NCBI GenBank assembly: GCA_002841335.1
Contig: PHEY01000011.1
Span: forward strand, 1 to 57,717
Source of the DNA: Actinobacteria bacterium HGW-Actinobacteria-2
GTDB lineage: Bacteria > Actinomycetota > Actinomycetes > Propionibacteriales > Propionibacteriaceae
Direction: 5' to 3'
Length of the DNA stretch: 57,717 nucleotides
In this document: positions 18,723 through 26,709 of the stretch, one piece after another
Numbering within the stretch: the stretch's first letter is position 1
Layout: every line of letters starts with the position of its first letter
Translations under genes and position numbers: made by a program
Notes under the pieces: model-generated
What the model saw: only the letters and a program-made list of their open reading frames with translations
The model's database searches: none
Told to the model about the DNA's origin: nothing

Positions 18723-19832
18723 ATGTCCAACTTCTACACCGACCTGCGCAAGTTCAAAGATCCGGTCATGGCGCAACGATGCGCCCAGCGCCTGCTGAAG
18801 ATGCGGACCACGCTGGCCCCACTGCGAGCCAAGCGACGTGACGGCACGTTGATGCTGGCCACCTGGAACATCCGCGACTTCGGTTCGGGACGACTGAACC
18901 CGAGCCCGCGGCTGCCGGAGACCTTCTTCTATCTGGCCGAGGTGGCCGCCTGCTTCGACCTGATCGCCCTGCAGGAGGTCAACCGCAATCTGGGTGACTT
19001 CCTCAAGCTGGTCAGCATTCTCGGGCCGAGCTGGGACTACCTGCTCACCGATGTCACCGAAGGCACCAGCGGCAATGGCGAGCGGATGGCGTTCCTCTAT
19101 CGCACCGACAAGGTGCGGTTCCGCAAGATCGCCGGCGAGATCGTCCTGCCGAAGGGGCTGACGGTGGTGCCTGCTGACAACATCAAGCCGCCGATCACCG
19201 CCGACGATGGCGACCCGGCGCCGCCTGAGCCCGAGGCGGGGCAACAGTTCGCTCGCACCCCGTTCCTGGTGGCCTTCCAGGCGGGCTGGTTCCGCTTCAA
19301 CCTGTGCACCGTCCATCTGTATTACGGCACCGAGACCGGGGCCGGTTTGCGGCGGCGGATCGCCGAGATCCGCTCGTTGGTGCAGTTCTTCGCCTCCCGG
19401 CAGGACAAGGAGAACGCCGGCAAGGCCAACCCGCAGCAGGGGGAGAACTACATCCTGCTGGGCGACTTCAATGTGGTCTCACCGCAGCACGAGACGATGG
19501 ACGCCCTGGTCGACAAGGGGTTCACCGTCCCGGAGCAGATCGACGCGGAGCACCTGTTGACCCGCAACCACTTCTATGACCAGATCGCCGTCCGGGTGCG
19601 GGATCCGCGCTTCGCCACCGTGGACGGTGGTGTGGTCGATCTCTATGCGGACGTGTTCACCGACGCCGATGTGGCCCTGTACGCCGATCAGGTGCCGGAC
19701 TCAACGGTCGGAAAGACGCCGCTGGACCGGTTCCGCACCTGGCGTACCTGGCAGATGTCGGATCACAACCCGCTGTGGGTACAGATCAAGACGGACTTCT
19801 CCGACTCCTACCTGGAGCAGATCGGGGGCTGA
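18723..19832 (+). CDS. Endonuclease/exonuclease/phosphatase-fold protein
   Basis: 369 residues from the ATG at 18723, which has a strong AAGGAGG 6 bases upstream; the longer open frame would run through tRNA-Leu and is rejected. DNase I/exonuclease III-like fold motifs are visible: ATWNIRDFG (Asn49), IALQEVN (Glu85), YILLGDFNVV and the C-terminal SDHNPLWVQI. These supply the expected Asn, Glu, Asp-Asn and Asp-His active-site residues, so the enzyme should hydrolyse phosphodiester or phosphate-ester bonds. No signal peptide is seen, so it is probably cytoplasmic. The substrate (DNA, a sugar phosphate or another ester) cannot be told from sequence. It stands alone between tRNA-Leu and a REP-like repeat. 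Confidence 0.85.
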   Translation: MSNFYTDLRKFKDPVMAQRCAQRLLKMRTTLAPLRAKRRDGTLMLATWNIRDFGSGRLNPSPRLPETFFYLAEVAACFDLIALQEVNRNLGDFLKLVSILGPSWDYLLTDVTEGTSGNGERMAFLYRTDKVRFRKIAGEIVLPKGLTVVPADNIKPPITADDGDPAPPEPEAGQQFARTPFLVAFQAGWFRFNLCTVHLYYGTETGAGLRRRIAEIRSLVQFFASRQDKENAGKANPQQGENYILLGDFNVVSPQHETMDALVDKGFTVPEQIDAEHLLTRNHFYDQIAVRVRDPRFATVDGGVVDLYADVFTDADVALYADQVPDSTVGKTPLDRFRTWRTWQMSDHNPLWVQIKTDFSDSYLEQIGG

Positions 19833-19835
19833 GGC

Positions 19836-19875
19836 GGTTTCGACACGGTCATTGCACGCCCTGTTCGACCAGCGG
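19836..19875. repeat. REP-like dispersed repeat
   Basis: GGTTTCGACACGG...CCAGCGG starts 3 bases after the preceding stop codon. The same core recurs, sometimes inverted, near 23464, 24752, 24877 and 30222-30305. The family has GTTTCGACAC at one end and GCTCAACCAGCGG at the other. Confidence 0.7.
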
Positions 19876-19900
19876 TGGACGTGGGTCATCGGGGCGACGG

Positions 19901-20695
19901 CTAGGCATCCGACAGTGGGGTCAGCACCAGCTCGACGCCGGTCGTGCGGACGGCGGACGCGGCGTCCGAACTGAGGCGATCGTCGGTGATGATCTGGTCG
20001 AGGCGGTCCAGTGGTGCGACGCGGTAGCGCTCGAAGGCGCCGAACTTGGTGCTGTCGGCGAGCAGGATCGTGCGTGCGGACGAGTTCAGCACGGCCTGCT
20101 TCAGGAGCGCGGTGTCTGCGACCGGCACGGTAACGCCGTAGGCGGCGTCCCAGGTGCCGGTGCTCATCAGGTACAAATCGATCGCCAGCCGGCTGACCGT
20201 TGCTGCGGCCAGCGGGCCATTGGCCGACGAACGCTCGGTGTCGACCGCGCCGCCGGTGTGGATCAGGTCGATGGTGGGGTGCCCGATCAGTGCGGCGGCG
20301 GAGTTGAAGTCGTTGGTCACGACAGTCAGCCCGGTGTGACCGGCCAGATGCGGGACGACGGCCTCGCAGGTGGTGCCGGCGTCGAGGAACACGATCATGC
20401 CGTCACGCACCTGCGCGGCTGCGGCTTCGGCGATGGCGGCCTTGCTGGGAAGTTCCAGGACGCTGCGACTCACCCGCTCGCGCGGTGGCTCTTTGACCAG
20501 GCGCTCGATCAGCCGGACGCCCCCCTGGACGGCGGCCACCTGGCCGTCGGCTTCGAGGGCGGCGATGTCGCGGCGAATCGTCATGTGGGAGACCTGCATG
20601 GCCTCGACGAGGCTGCGAATGCTCAGCACGCCCGCGCCGTGAAGCCTGCGCAGGATCTCCTGCTGGCGCTGCTCGGGGATCATCGGTGCCGTCAT
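19901..20695 (-). CDS. DeoR-family transcriptional regulator
   Basis: 264 residues from the ATG at 20695 (GGAGGGAG 5 bases upstream; an in-frame ATG at 20719 lacks a ribosome site). The N-terminal DeoR winged helix-turn-helix is visible as QRQQEILRRLHGAGVLSIRSLVEAMQVSHMTIRRDIAALEADG (quoted in family order, interrupted here only by eye). The C-terminal sugar-phosphate-sensing domain carries IVFLDAGTT and SSANGPLAA-type motifs. It is divergent from the aldolase-transporter-kinase operon, with 119 bp between start codons, so it is very likely that operon's repressor responding to a phosphorylated sugar acid. Confidence 0.9.
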   Translation of the reverse strand: MTAPMIPEQRQQEILRRLHGAGVLSIRSLVEAMQVSHMTIRRDIAALEADGQVAAVQGGVRLIERLVKEPPRERVSRSVLELPSKAAIAEAAAAQVRDGMIVFLDAGTTCEAVVPHLAGHTGLTVVTNDFNSAAALIGHPTIDLIHTGGAVDTERSSANGPLAAATVSRLAIDLYLMSTGTWDAAYGVTVPVADTALLKQAVLNSSARTILLADSTKFGAFERYRVAPLDRLDQIITDDRLSSDAASAVRTTGVELVLTPLSDA

Positions 20696-20776
20696 TGCGC
20701 TCCCTCCGTTGGGGATCATCCTACGCAGCCTCCTGTGACGATACGTGCAATCGTGAGAAGTCTTCCGTGAAAACTA

Positions 20777-20806
20777 GTGACATCGCGTGTAGATCTGTTC
20801 TAGAGT
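20777..20806 (+). promoter_or_regulatory. Promoter of the aldolase operon (leaderless)
   Basis: A -35 GTGACA (20777-20782) and -10 TAGAGT (20801-20806) are separated by 18 bp. The -10 ends 8 bases before the ATG at 20815, so the transcript would have almost no leader, and no Shine-Dalgarno is present. ACGAT ACGTGCA ATCGT at 20738-20754 is a small inverted repeat upstream that could be part of the DeoR operator. Confidence 0.5.
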
Positions 20807-20814
20807 GTGAACCG

Positions 20815-21465
20815 ATGTTAACGAAATGGAATGCGTGGGGCTCCCTCGTCGAGACTGGGGCTCTCTTGATCGTCCGCCTCCCGAGTGCGGAGGAGGCCCT
20901 GTCCGTGGCCAAGGCGGCCGTGGACGGCGGCATCCGCGCCCTGGAGATCACCTTGTCGGTGCCCAATGCGCTGGACGTCATCCGCCAGCTGCGCGCCGAG
21001 TTCGACGGCAGTGGTGTCGTCGTCGGTGCGGGAACGGTGTTGGACGCACAGGCGGCCTTCGCCTGCGTCCAAGCGGGCGCGCAGATCCTGGTCAGCCCCA
21101 ACCTGAACCGCGGAATGCTCGAAGTGGCCAACCGCTATCAGGCATTGTCGATCAGCGGCGCCTACACCCCGACCGAGATCGTCGACACGTTGTCGGCCGG
21201 GGCGGACATCGTCAAGCTCTTCCCGACCCTGAACGCCGGGCCCAAGTACGTCAAGACCGTGCTGGAGCCACTGCCGCAAACCCCCATCCTTCCGGCGGGC
21301 GGGGCCAATCTGGCCAACGTCGCGGATTGGTTCGCCGCTGGGGTCGTCGCCGTCGGCGTCGGCAGCAGCATCACGAAAGCCGCGCGCCCCGATGGGGACT
21401 ACGCGCGGGTCACCGCAGCAGCACAGGATTTCCTGGCTGCGATCCCTCACCACGGAAACACGTAG
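20815..21465 (+). CDS. KDPG/KDPGal-type aldolase (2-dehydro-3-deoxy-phosphosugar-acid aldolase)
   Basis: 216-residue class I aldolase of the KDPG/KHG family, which cleaves a 2-keto-3-deoxy-6-phospho-sugar acid to pyruvate and glyceraldehyde 3-phosphate. Key features are LLIVRLPS, the catalytic Glu in LEITLSVPNA, GAGTV, VSPN, the TPTE block, the Schiff-base Lys in DIVKLFP and PAGGANL. The loop before TPTE reads ISGAYTPTE where most relatives have a PG pair, so substrate preference may differ. The ATG at 20815 is used in a leaderless context. It is first in an operon with an MFS transporter (35-bp gap) and a P-loop kinase. Whether the substrate is gluconate- or galactonate-derived cannot be told. 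Confidence 0.85.
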   Translation: MLTKWNAWGSLVETGALLIVRLPSAEEALSVAKAAVDGGIRALEITLSVPNALDVIRQLRAEFDGSGVVVGAGTVLDAQAAFACVQAGAQILVSPNLNRGMLEVANRYQALSISGAYTPTEIVDTLSAGADIVKLFPTLNAGPKYVKTVLEPLPQTPILPAGGANLANVADWFAAGVVAVGVGSSITKAARPDGDYARVTAAAQDFLAAIPHHGNT

Positions 21466-21499
21466 GCGTCTCCCGCCTCGCCATCACAAAGGAGTGAAT

Positions 21500-22792
21500 A
21501 TGTCCGAGACTGCCGCGATGGCGACGAAGAAGCCCGTCGTCAGCAAGGCCATCAACACGATGAGGTGGGGTGCTGTCGCCCTGCTCGTCCTTGGGGGCGT
21601 GGTCAACTATCTCGACCGCTCGACCCTGAGCATCGCCAACACCACGATCGCCAGCGAGTTCGCCCTCGACACCGTCGCCATGGGGCTGCTGCTGTCGGCA
21701 TTCTCCTGGCCGTACGCCATCGCCAACCTGCCGGCCGGCTATCTGGTCGACAAGTTCGGACCCAAGAAGATGTTCGCCTGGGCTGCGGTGGGGTGGTCCA
21801 TCGTCGGAGCGCTGATGGCGCTGGCCAGCTCCTTCGGCGTGATGTACGCGCTGCGTGTGCTGCTCGGTGTCACCGAGTCGCCGTTCTTCACCGCAGGACT
21901 CAAGGTCAATCAGCGCTGGTTCAACGACACCGAGCGTGCCGTCCCGGTTGCTGTGGTGAACACCGGATCGCAGATCGCCAATGCCATCGCTCCGCCGCTG
22001 CTGGTGGCGATCATGCTGGCCACCGGCTGGCGCGGCATGTTCATCATCATCGGTGTTCTCGGCCTGCTCGTCGTCGGACTGTGGCTGCGGTTCTACCGCG
22101 ACCCGAACGTCCAGGAGTTGATCGAGATTCACGGAGCCAAGGATGCGACCGCAGAATCGGCCGCGATCGAGAAGAAGGTCGGTTGGGGCGAGCTGTTCAC
22201 CAAGACCAACACCTGGTTCATGATTCTGGGCGCCTTCGGCATCTTCTACACCGTGTGGGTCTACCTGACCTGGTTGCCGAGCTACCTGCAGAAGGCCCTC
22301 GGCTTCACCCTGACCCAGATGGGGTGGGTCGCCATGTTGCCGTTCCTGTTCGGCATCGCCGGCGTCCTGTTCGGTGGCTGGCTGTCGAACCGTCTGGTCA
22401 AGCGCGGGGTCAACACCGTGACCGCCCGCAAGATCCCGATCGTCGGCGGCGCCACGCTCGCTGCGGCCGCCGTGCTCCCGGCAGCCTTCGTCACCAACGT
22501 TCCGATGGTGATCACCTTGCTGTGCATCGGCTACTTCGGCGCCCAGGTGCCGATCGGCTGCCTGTGGACGCTGGCCGCCGACGTCGCCCCCGCCAACCAT
22601 GTCGCCTCCCTCGGCGCCATCCAGAACTTCGGTGGGTTCATCGGGGCAGCTGTCGCCCCGGTTGTCACCGGAGCGATTCTGGCCGCGACGAACTCGTACA
22701 CCCTGGTGTTCGTGGTGGGTGGCGCGCTGCTCATCGTCGGCGCCCTGTCCTACGGTCTGTTCGTCAAGGATCGCTCGCAGGCGACCGCCTGA
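21500..22792 (+). CDS. MFS transporter, sugar-acid (anion:cation symporter) type
   Basis: 430 residues with about 12 hydrophobic segments. The start ATG has AAGGAG 7 bases upstream. The first helix region VVNYLDRSTLSIA, the loop LVDKFGPKKMF and the segment GVTESPFFTAGLKVNQRWF are characteristic of the ACS family, which includes hexuronate, glucarate and galactonate carriers. The position between a KDPG-type aldolase and a kinase supports uptake of an aldonate, hexuronate or 2-keto-3-deoxy sugar acid. It acts in the cytoplasmic membrane. The exact solute is inference. Confidence 0.88.
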   Translation: MSETAAMATKKPVVSKAINTMRWGAVALLVLGGVVNYLDRSTLSIANTTIASEFALDTVAMGLLLSAFSWPYAIANLPAGYLVDKFGPKKMFAWAAVGWSIVGALMALASSFGVMYALRVLLGVTESPFFTAGLKVNQRWFNDTERAVPVAVVNTGSQIANAIAPPLLVAIMLATGWRGMFIIIGVLGLLVVGLWLRFYRDPNVQELIEIHGAKDATAESAAIEKKVGWGELFTKTNTWFMILGAFGIFYTVWVYLTWLPSYLQKALGFTLTQMGWVAMLPFLFGIAGVLFGGWLSNRLVKRGVNTVTARKIPIVGGATLAAAAVLPAAFVTNVPMVITLLCIGYFGAQVPIGCLWTLAADVAPANHVASLGAIQNFGGFIGAAVAPVVTGAILAATNSYTLVFVVGGALLIVGALSYGLFVKDRSQATA

Positions 22793-22862
22793 GTACCGTT
22801 CGGTGGGTCGCGGCCGCCACCGCGGCCCACCGGGCATTCTTGTCTGATCGAAGGAGATCGAC

Positions 22863-23447
22863 ATGCCCAAGGTCTTGTTCATCGTCGGCCCTGCAGGCTG
22901 CGGGAAATCGACGTCCAGTCGGCTGATCGCGCAGCGACTCGGTGCGGCGTATATCGACAAGGACACCGTGGCCACCGGATTCACCGAAGCGCTGCTCACG
23001 CTGGCGGGCACTGACCCGCAGGAGCGCGACAACAACGCCTATTACCAAGCGCACGTGATGGATTTGGAGTACGAGACCATCCTGCGAATCGCCACCGACA
23101 ACCTCGCGCTGGGTCGCGATGTCGTCCTCGACGCGCCCTTCGGGCGCTACCTCGGCCGGGTGAACTACCTGCGCGAGGCCGCTCAACGGTACGGCTGGAG
23201 CGACGACGTCCAGCCGGTGGTCGTGCACGTTGCGGTCAACGGTGAAGCCGTTCGCACGCGCCTGATCGAACGCGGTCTCGAGCGAGACGCGTGGAAGCTC
23301 GCCCATTGGGACGAGTTCTGGGCGAAGGCGTCGAACACGGACTGCGCCTGGGAAGGTGCCGAGCATGTGGGCCTCGACAACACCGCCGAGCAGCCAGACG
23401 TCGAGGCGGTCATTCGGGCGCTGGGCCTGCCCGGAGCGCACCAGTAG
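22863..23447 (+). CDS. P-loop small-molecule kinase in the sugar-acid operon
   Basis: 194-residue P-loop ATPase from an ATG with GAAGGAG 6 bases upstream. The Walker A is GPAGCGKST (about residues 9-17), an Asp-rich substrate region is VVLDAPFG (about 88-95), and a basic lid reads RLIERGLERDAWKLAHWDEF in pieces around residues 130-150. The size and layout resemble gluconate-kinase or zeta-like small kinases. It ends the DeoR-controlled operon. No PfkB-type 2-keto-3-deoxy-sugar kinase is present, so I infer it phosphorylates the imported sugar acid that the aldolase then cleaves. The substrate has not been identified from sequence. Confidence 0.7.
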   Translation: MPKVLFIVGPAGCGKSTSSRLIAQRLGAAYIDKDTVATGFTEALLTLAGTDPQERDNNAYYQAHVMDLEYETILRIATDNLALGRDVVLDAPFGRYLGRVNYLREAAQRYGWSDDVQPVVVHVAVNGEAVRTRLIERGLERDAWKLAHWDEFWAKASNTDCAWEGAEHVGLDNTAEQPDVEAVIRALGLPGAHQ

Positions 23448-23463
23448 CTGAGGGCCGGGGCGT

Positions 23464-23504
23464 GGTTTCGACACGCGCGCCCCGCTCGCTGCTCAACAGC
23501 GGGG
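23464..23504. repeat. REP-like dispersed repeat
   Basis: GGTTTCGACACGCG...GCTCAACAGCGGGGG lies between the kinase gene and a fragment of a glucosidase gene, ending 3 bases from the fragment's stop codon. Confidence 0.65.
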
Positions 23505-23507
23505 GCC

Positions 23508-23609
23508 TCAGCGATGCAGCCAGGTGGTGGTGTCGGTGGGGAGCCGGCCGTCCTCAGTCAGCGGGCCGCCGGTCGGCAGCACCTCGACGTCGGACGGCAG
23601 TGCGACCAG
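23508..23609 (-). pseudogene. 3'-terminal fragment of a second GH13 alpha-glucosidase
   Basis: The minus-strand frame ends LPTDTTTWLHR-stop and, reading back, contains LPSDVEVLPTGGPLTEDG. This aligns without gaps with the C-terminus of the intact glucosidase at 27013-28716 (LPAHTKVLLSSGPLTTDG...LPADATVWLQA), with roughly half the residues identical over about 32 positions. Upstream the similarity stops at about 23610 and no catalytic domain remains. It is a leftover tail, bounded on one side by a REP-like repeat and on the other by the DUF389 gene start. Confidence 0.7.
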
Positions 23610-23696
23610 GGTGGCGCCGAGGCCGCTGCGGGTACGTGGGCTGGCCAGTCGGCCGCGGCTGTTGTCCGCATCGATTCGGGTGGGACAAGATGCCTC

Positions 23697-24701
23697 ATGC
23701 TTCATTTGCGGTTGAGCGTCCCAGCAGACCTCACCTCTGACGTCCTGGCCGTGCTGGCTCAGGAGTCGACGGTGAGCAGCCTGGCCGTCGTGGAGGGTGC
23801 CTCCATCGAACCCGTCGGCGACTTGGTCTACGTCGATGTTGCTCGTGAGCATGCTGATGCGGTGATCAACGATCTGCGGGAGTTGGGGTTGCCCCGTCGC
23901 GGCACGATGCACATCGAGCCGGTGACCTCGTGGCTGTCGCAGGCCGCACTGGACGCCGAAGAGGCCGCGCCGGGAAGCGCCACCGACGCGGTGGTGTGGC
24001 CAGAGGTTGGTCAGCGGGCGTACGCCGACTCGGAACTGAACGCCACCTATCTGGTCTTCATGACGTTGGCGACTCTGATTGCGGCGATCGCAATCGTGCT
24101 CGACTCGCAGGTGCTGGTGATCGGGGCAATGGTGCTCGGCCCGGAGTTCGGGCCGGTCGCGGCGTTGGGACTTGCGCTCGTCCTGCGCCGGCGCACCCTC
24201 TTCGGCTACGCGCTTCGCTCCCTGCTGGTGGGATTCGGAGTGGCGATCACAGTCACCACCGCGGCCGCCTGGCTGGCGCGGATCACCGGGTGGGTGAGTG
24301 CTGAGGTGATCTTGGCGCCGCGTCCCGGCACCAGTTTCATCTACCACCCGGACGCATGGTCGTTCGTGGTGGCGGTGCTGGCCGCGGTGGCGGGGGTGCT
24401 GTCGCTGACCTCGGGACGAATGGGTGGTCTGGCCGGGGTGTTCATTTCGGTGACGACGGTGCCCGCGGCCGGGAACGTCGCCTTGGGCTTGGCGTTCGGG
24501 CTGCCCGACGAGATCTGGGGCAGCCTTGCCCAGTTGGGCGTGAACCTGACGGCGATGATGTTGGCCGGTTGGCTGACGCTGGCGATTCAGAAGTGGCTGG
24601 GCCGCCGGCTGCCGAGGAACCCGTTCCATCACGATCTGATCAGGCGGCGGCGGGCCGATCAACTGGACGGACGTGGTCGCAGCTCCCGGCCACGACACTG
24701 A
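23697..24701 (+). CDS. DUF389 family membrane protein
   Basis: 334 residues from the ATG at 23697 (GGGTGGGA about 11 bases upstream). The longer frame back to 23514 would translate across the glucosidase remnant and is rejected. A cytoplasmic N-terminal domain of about 100 residues (LHLRLSVPADLTSDVLAVLA..., GTMHIEPVTSW) is followed by several hydrophobic helices with the family blocks NATYLVFMTLATLIAAIAI, VIGAMVLGPEFGPVAALG and SVTTVPAAGNVALG. The family is widespread and uncharacterised; a transport role is often assumed. The Arg-rich C-terminus is cytoplasmic. Confidence 0.88.
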   Translation: MLHLRLSVPADLTSDVLAVLAQESTVSSLAVVEGASIEPVGDLVYVDVAREHADAVINDLRELGLPRRGTMHIEPVTSWLSQAALDAEEAAPGSATDAVVWPEVGQRAYADSELNATYLVFMTLATLIAAIAIVLDSQVLVIGAMVLGPEFGPVAALGLALVLRRRTLFGYALRSLLVGFGVAITVTTAAAWLARITGWVSAEVILAPRPGTSFIYHPDAWSFVVAVLAAVAGVLSLTSGRMGGLAGVFISVTTVPAAGNVALGLAFGLPDEIWGSLAQLGVNLTAMMLAGWLTLAIQKWLGRRLPRNPFHHDLIRRRRADQLDGRGRSSRPRH

Positions 24702-24730
24702 CTGATCACAACCCATCCTTGATAGCTGCA

Positions 24731-24972
24731 GTTGTTGGGTGGTGGGCGTGATGGTTTCGACACGGTCGCTGCGCGACCTGCTCAACCGGCGGTGGGTGCG
24801 GGCCTGCTCAACCAGCCGGGGGTGGGACAGCGGGAACCGTCCCCGGTGTCCCACGGTTGTTCGGTGGTGGGCGTGGTGGTTTCGACGCTGCGCGACCTGC
24901 TCAACCAGCGTTGAATGAGGGCTTGCTCAACCAGCGGAGGTGGGACGCCAGGAACCGTCCCCGGTGTCCCGT
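24731..24972. repeat. Two tandem ~120-bp direct repeats containing REP-like cores
   Basis: Unit 1 (24731-24854) and unit 2 (24856-24972) share GTTGTT, GGTGGTGGGCGTG, GGTTTCGAC, GCTGCGCGACCTGCTCAACC, TTGCTCAACCAGC or CTGCTCAACCAGC, and GGAACCGTCCCCGGTGTCCC in the same order, with small differences. The REP-like core therefore occurs twice in each unit. No coding sense is visible. It fills most of the gap between the convergent DUF389 and metalloprotease genes. Confidence 0.8.
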
Positions 24973-25000
24973 AGCTGAAGGCGCGCACGCGTTCAGCTAC
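24971..25000. terminator. Hairpin between convergent genes
   Basis: GTAGCTGAA and TTCAGCTAC form a perfect 9-bp stem with a 12-base GC-rich loop, 41 bp from the metalloprotease stop. It is a likely bidirectional terminator. Confidence 0.55.
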
Positions 25001-25040
25001 GTAGTGGACGCCACGCGCGGCGAGGTCTGGTTGACGCTCG

Positions 25041-26168
25041 CTATCGGGCGGGATCGATGGCCCGGCTCAGGATGGGCAGGCTGGTCGCACCAAACGGGGC
25101 GTTGGTTGATTGGCCATTCAGGCTGGTCAGGCGGCCGCGTTGGACCACCCAGCCACTGTCCGCGCCAATCATCTCGTAGACACCGTCGTTGCGCTTTCGA
25201 AGCAGGAGCAGGTACTCATCTCCAGAGGCATTGGCGAGCAGGGTCGTGGACGCCTCGCGGTATTGGACGCCGTCAAGCTGGCCGCCGAGTTGGCTGATTT
25301 TGATGTCCTGGCCGGGCTTGAGGGAACCCTTCAGCGTCTCACTCACCTGGACGGTGGAAACCGTGACGGGGACCCGTAGGTCTTGAAGGTCCTTCGCGGT
25401 GGGTCGGACTCCATACTGTGGGTTGGTTCGCGCGTCACCAGTATTCGTCGACAGGTCCGGCATGAGCACAGATGCCACGGAGCGGACCAAGCTTGCGCGC
25501 ACCACCACGTCAGCAGCGCTCATCGCATCGGCGAGTGAATCGTAGGTTGGGTAGTCGGCGCTCATGACTTCCGTAGCCCCAACGGTACTGCCCGTCCTAG
25601 TGGGAAGGCCGCCCAAGCAGTACTTCACGTTCGCTTTGTCATAGGCGGTAGGCGATCCGACCTTTGACCTGTCTCGGCTGTGCGACATGAGGGATGTCTT
25701 GGTCGTGGGGGGATTGTCGGGGAGCCGAAGGGCGTGGCCAAGCTCGTGCGTCGATGTGCTCTTAGACCAGAGCGCGAAAGTAGAAGCGTTGGAGGTCTTA
25801 GCGTCAAGGCTTCGTATGTTGACCTTGATGCTGTAATAACTACCGTGCGGCATGTAGATGCCGAACCAGGAGTCACTGTAGCGACCAGCTGTGATACTCG
25901 AGGTGGCAAAGCTGATCTTTGCGAAACTAGCCCCGACTCCCGCATTGGCCCAGCGGCTGCGGGCGGTATCGAAATATCCGGCCCAGGTGGAGTTCACGGC
26001 GCCATACGCGACAGCTTGGGCTTTGGTGGTCAGCCCGCCGTTGTAGCACTCGAATGTGTCCTCCGCGTGGGCAATGATTGGCGGAATGGCGCCGGTGATC
26101 AAGAGGGCGCCAGTGAGGACGGCTATGAGGCGGCGCGGGAAGTGGGAGTGGGCCGTTTTCGCGAACAT
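25041..26168 (-). CDS. Secreted HELGH zinc metalloprotease with C-terminal accessory domain
   Basis: 375 residues. A signal peptide spans about 1-35 (Arg pair, hydrophobic stretch, cleavage near AHA-ED). The catalytic region has H141-E-L-G-H145 followed by LPD151, the HExxHxxxxxD spacing known from snapalysin-type metzincins, and a Met at 161 (SLM) that could be the Met-turn. A protease domain of about 200 residues is followed by a region of about 160 residues (VVVRASL..., VPVTVSTVQVSETLKG, EYLLLLRKRNDGVYEMIG) that resembles the neighbouring lipoprotein. It is exported and probably degrades extracellular protein. The Arg at the usual Gly of HxxG is a deviation. The start ATG at 26168 has GAAGGA upstream. 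The lipoprotein gene ends 34 bp upstream, so both may be one operon. Confidence 0.75.
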   Translation of the reverse strand: MFAKTAHSHFPRRLIAVLTGALLITGAIPPIIAHAEDTFECYNGGLTTKAQAVAYGAVNSTWAGYFDTARSRWANAGVGASFAKISFATSSITAGRYSDSWFGIYMPHGSYYSIKVNIRSLDAKTSNASTFALWSKSTSTHELGHALRLPDNPPTTKTSLMSHSRDRSKVGSPTAYDKANVKYCLGGLPTRTGSTVGATEVMSADYPTYDSLADAMSAADVVVRASLVRSVASVLMPDLSTNTGDARTNPQYGVRPTAKDLQDLRVPVTVSTVQVSETLKGSLKPGQDIKISQLGGQLDGVQYREASTTLLANASGDEYLLLLRKRNDGVYEMIGADSGWVVQRGRLTSLNGQSTNAPFGATSLPILSRAIDPAR

Positions 26169-26202
26169 CCTTGCGTTTCCTTCAATGGGTGAGGTGAGTC
26201 GG

Positions 26203-26709
26203 TCAGTGCAGGCCCAGGCGCGCGGCTAAGGCGCCGAGGGTGAAGGTGCCGGACCTGCTCGGACCGACGGTGCTCCCCTCGACGGGGAAGACACCCTGGC
26301 CAGCAGAAACCAGGTAGGCCGGTTCTTGCTTGGGCGTGACCAGGAACAGCACGTACTGGCGACCGACCGTGAGATCGATGGTCTCTGCAGTTCCGTTGTC
26401 AGGGTCGGTTGCGACCTTGATGCTCGCCGTTGAGGTCGCCGGCTCTGATTTCAACACGGTTGCCTCATTGAGGGTCTTGGGCATGCCATTAATGGTGGTG
26501 GAACTCGAGCCTGTGATCTGCACGAGTGCGACGAGGTCTGAGGCCTGTTGGAGCTCCGTCACGTTCTGGTACCACGGAGAATCAGACGCGGCGGACGGAG
26601 CCGTGGATTGCGGGGTAGGAGGAGTCGTAGGGCTGGAAGTTGACGTGCATGCCGACAGTGTGCAGACCAACGAAAGCAGGACCGAAGTGATTCTCAGATG
26701 GATCAACAT
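26203..26709 (-). CDS. Lipoprotein related to the C-terminal domain of the adjacent metalloprotease
   Basis: 168 residues from the ATG at 26709, chosen because it opens a lipoprotein signal (MLIHLRITSVLLSLVCTLSAC in outline, lipobox LSAC) and has GGAAGG upstream; the track-style longer frame adds a non-signal extension. A Ser/Thr/Pro linker is followed by a domain with DLVALVQITG, LNEATVLKSEP, QYVLFLV and YLVSAGQGVFPV. The metalloprotease C-terminus shows the same order of elements (DVVVRASLV, VSETLKG, EYLLLLRK, YEMIGADSGWVV). It is probably anchored to the membrane outer face and could act with or against the protease. Function is not known. Confidence 0.65.
   Translation of the reverse strand: MLIHLRITSVLLSLVCTLSACTSTSSPTTPPTPQSTAPSAASDSPWYQNVTELQQASDLVALVQITGSSSTTINGMPKTLNEATVLKSEPATSTASIKVATDPDNGTAETIDLTVGRQYVLFLVTPKQEPAYLVSAGQGVFPVEGSTVGPSRSGTFTLGALAARLGLH

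Noticed and set aside
21410-23035. 541-codon minus-strand frame over the MFS gene
   Set aside because: Shadow of the transporter and kinase genes caused by high GC; it matches no family.
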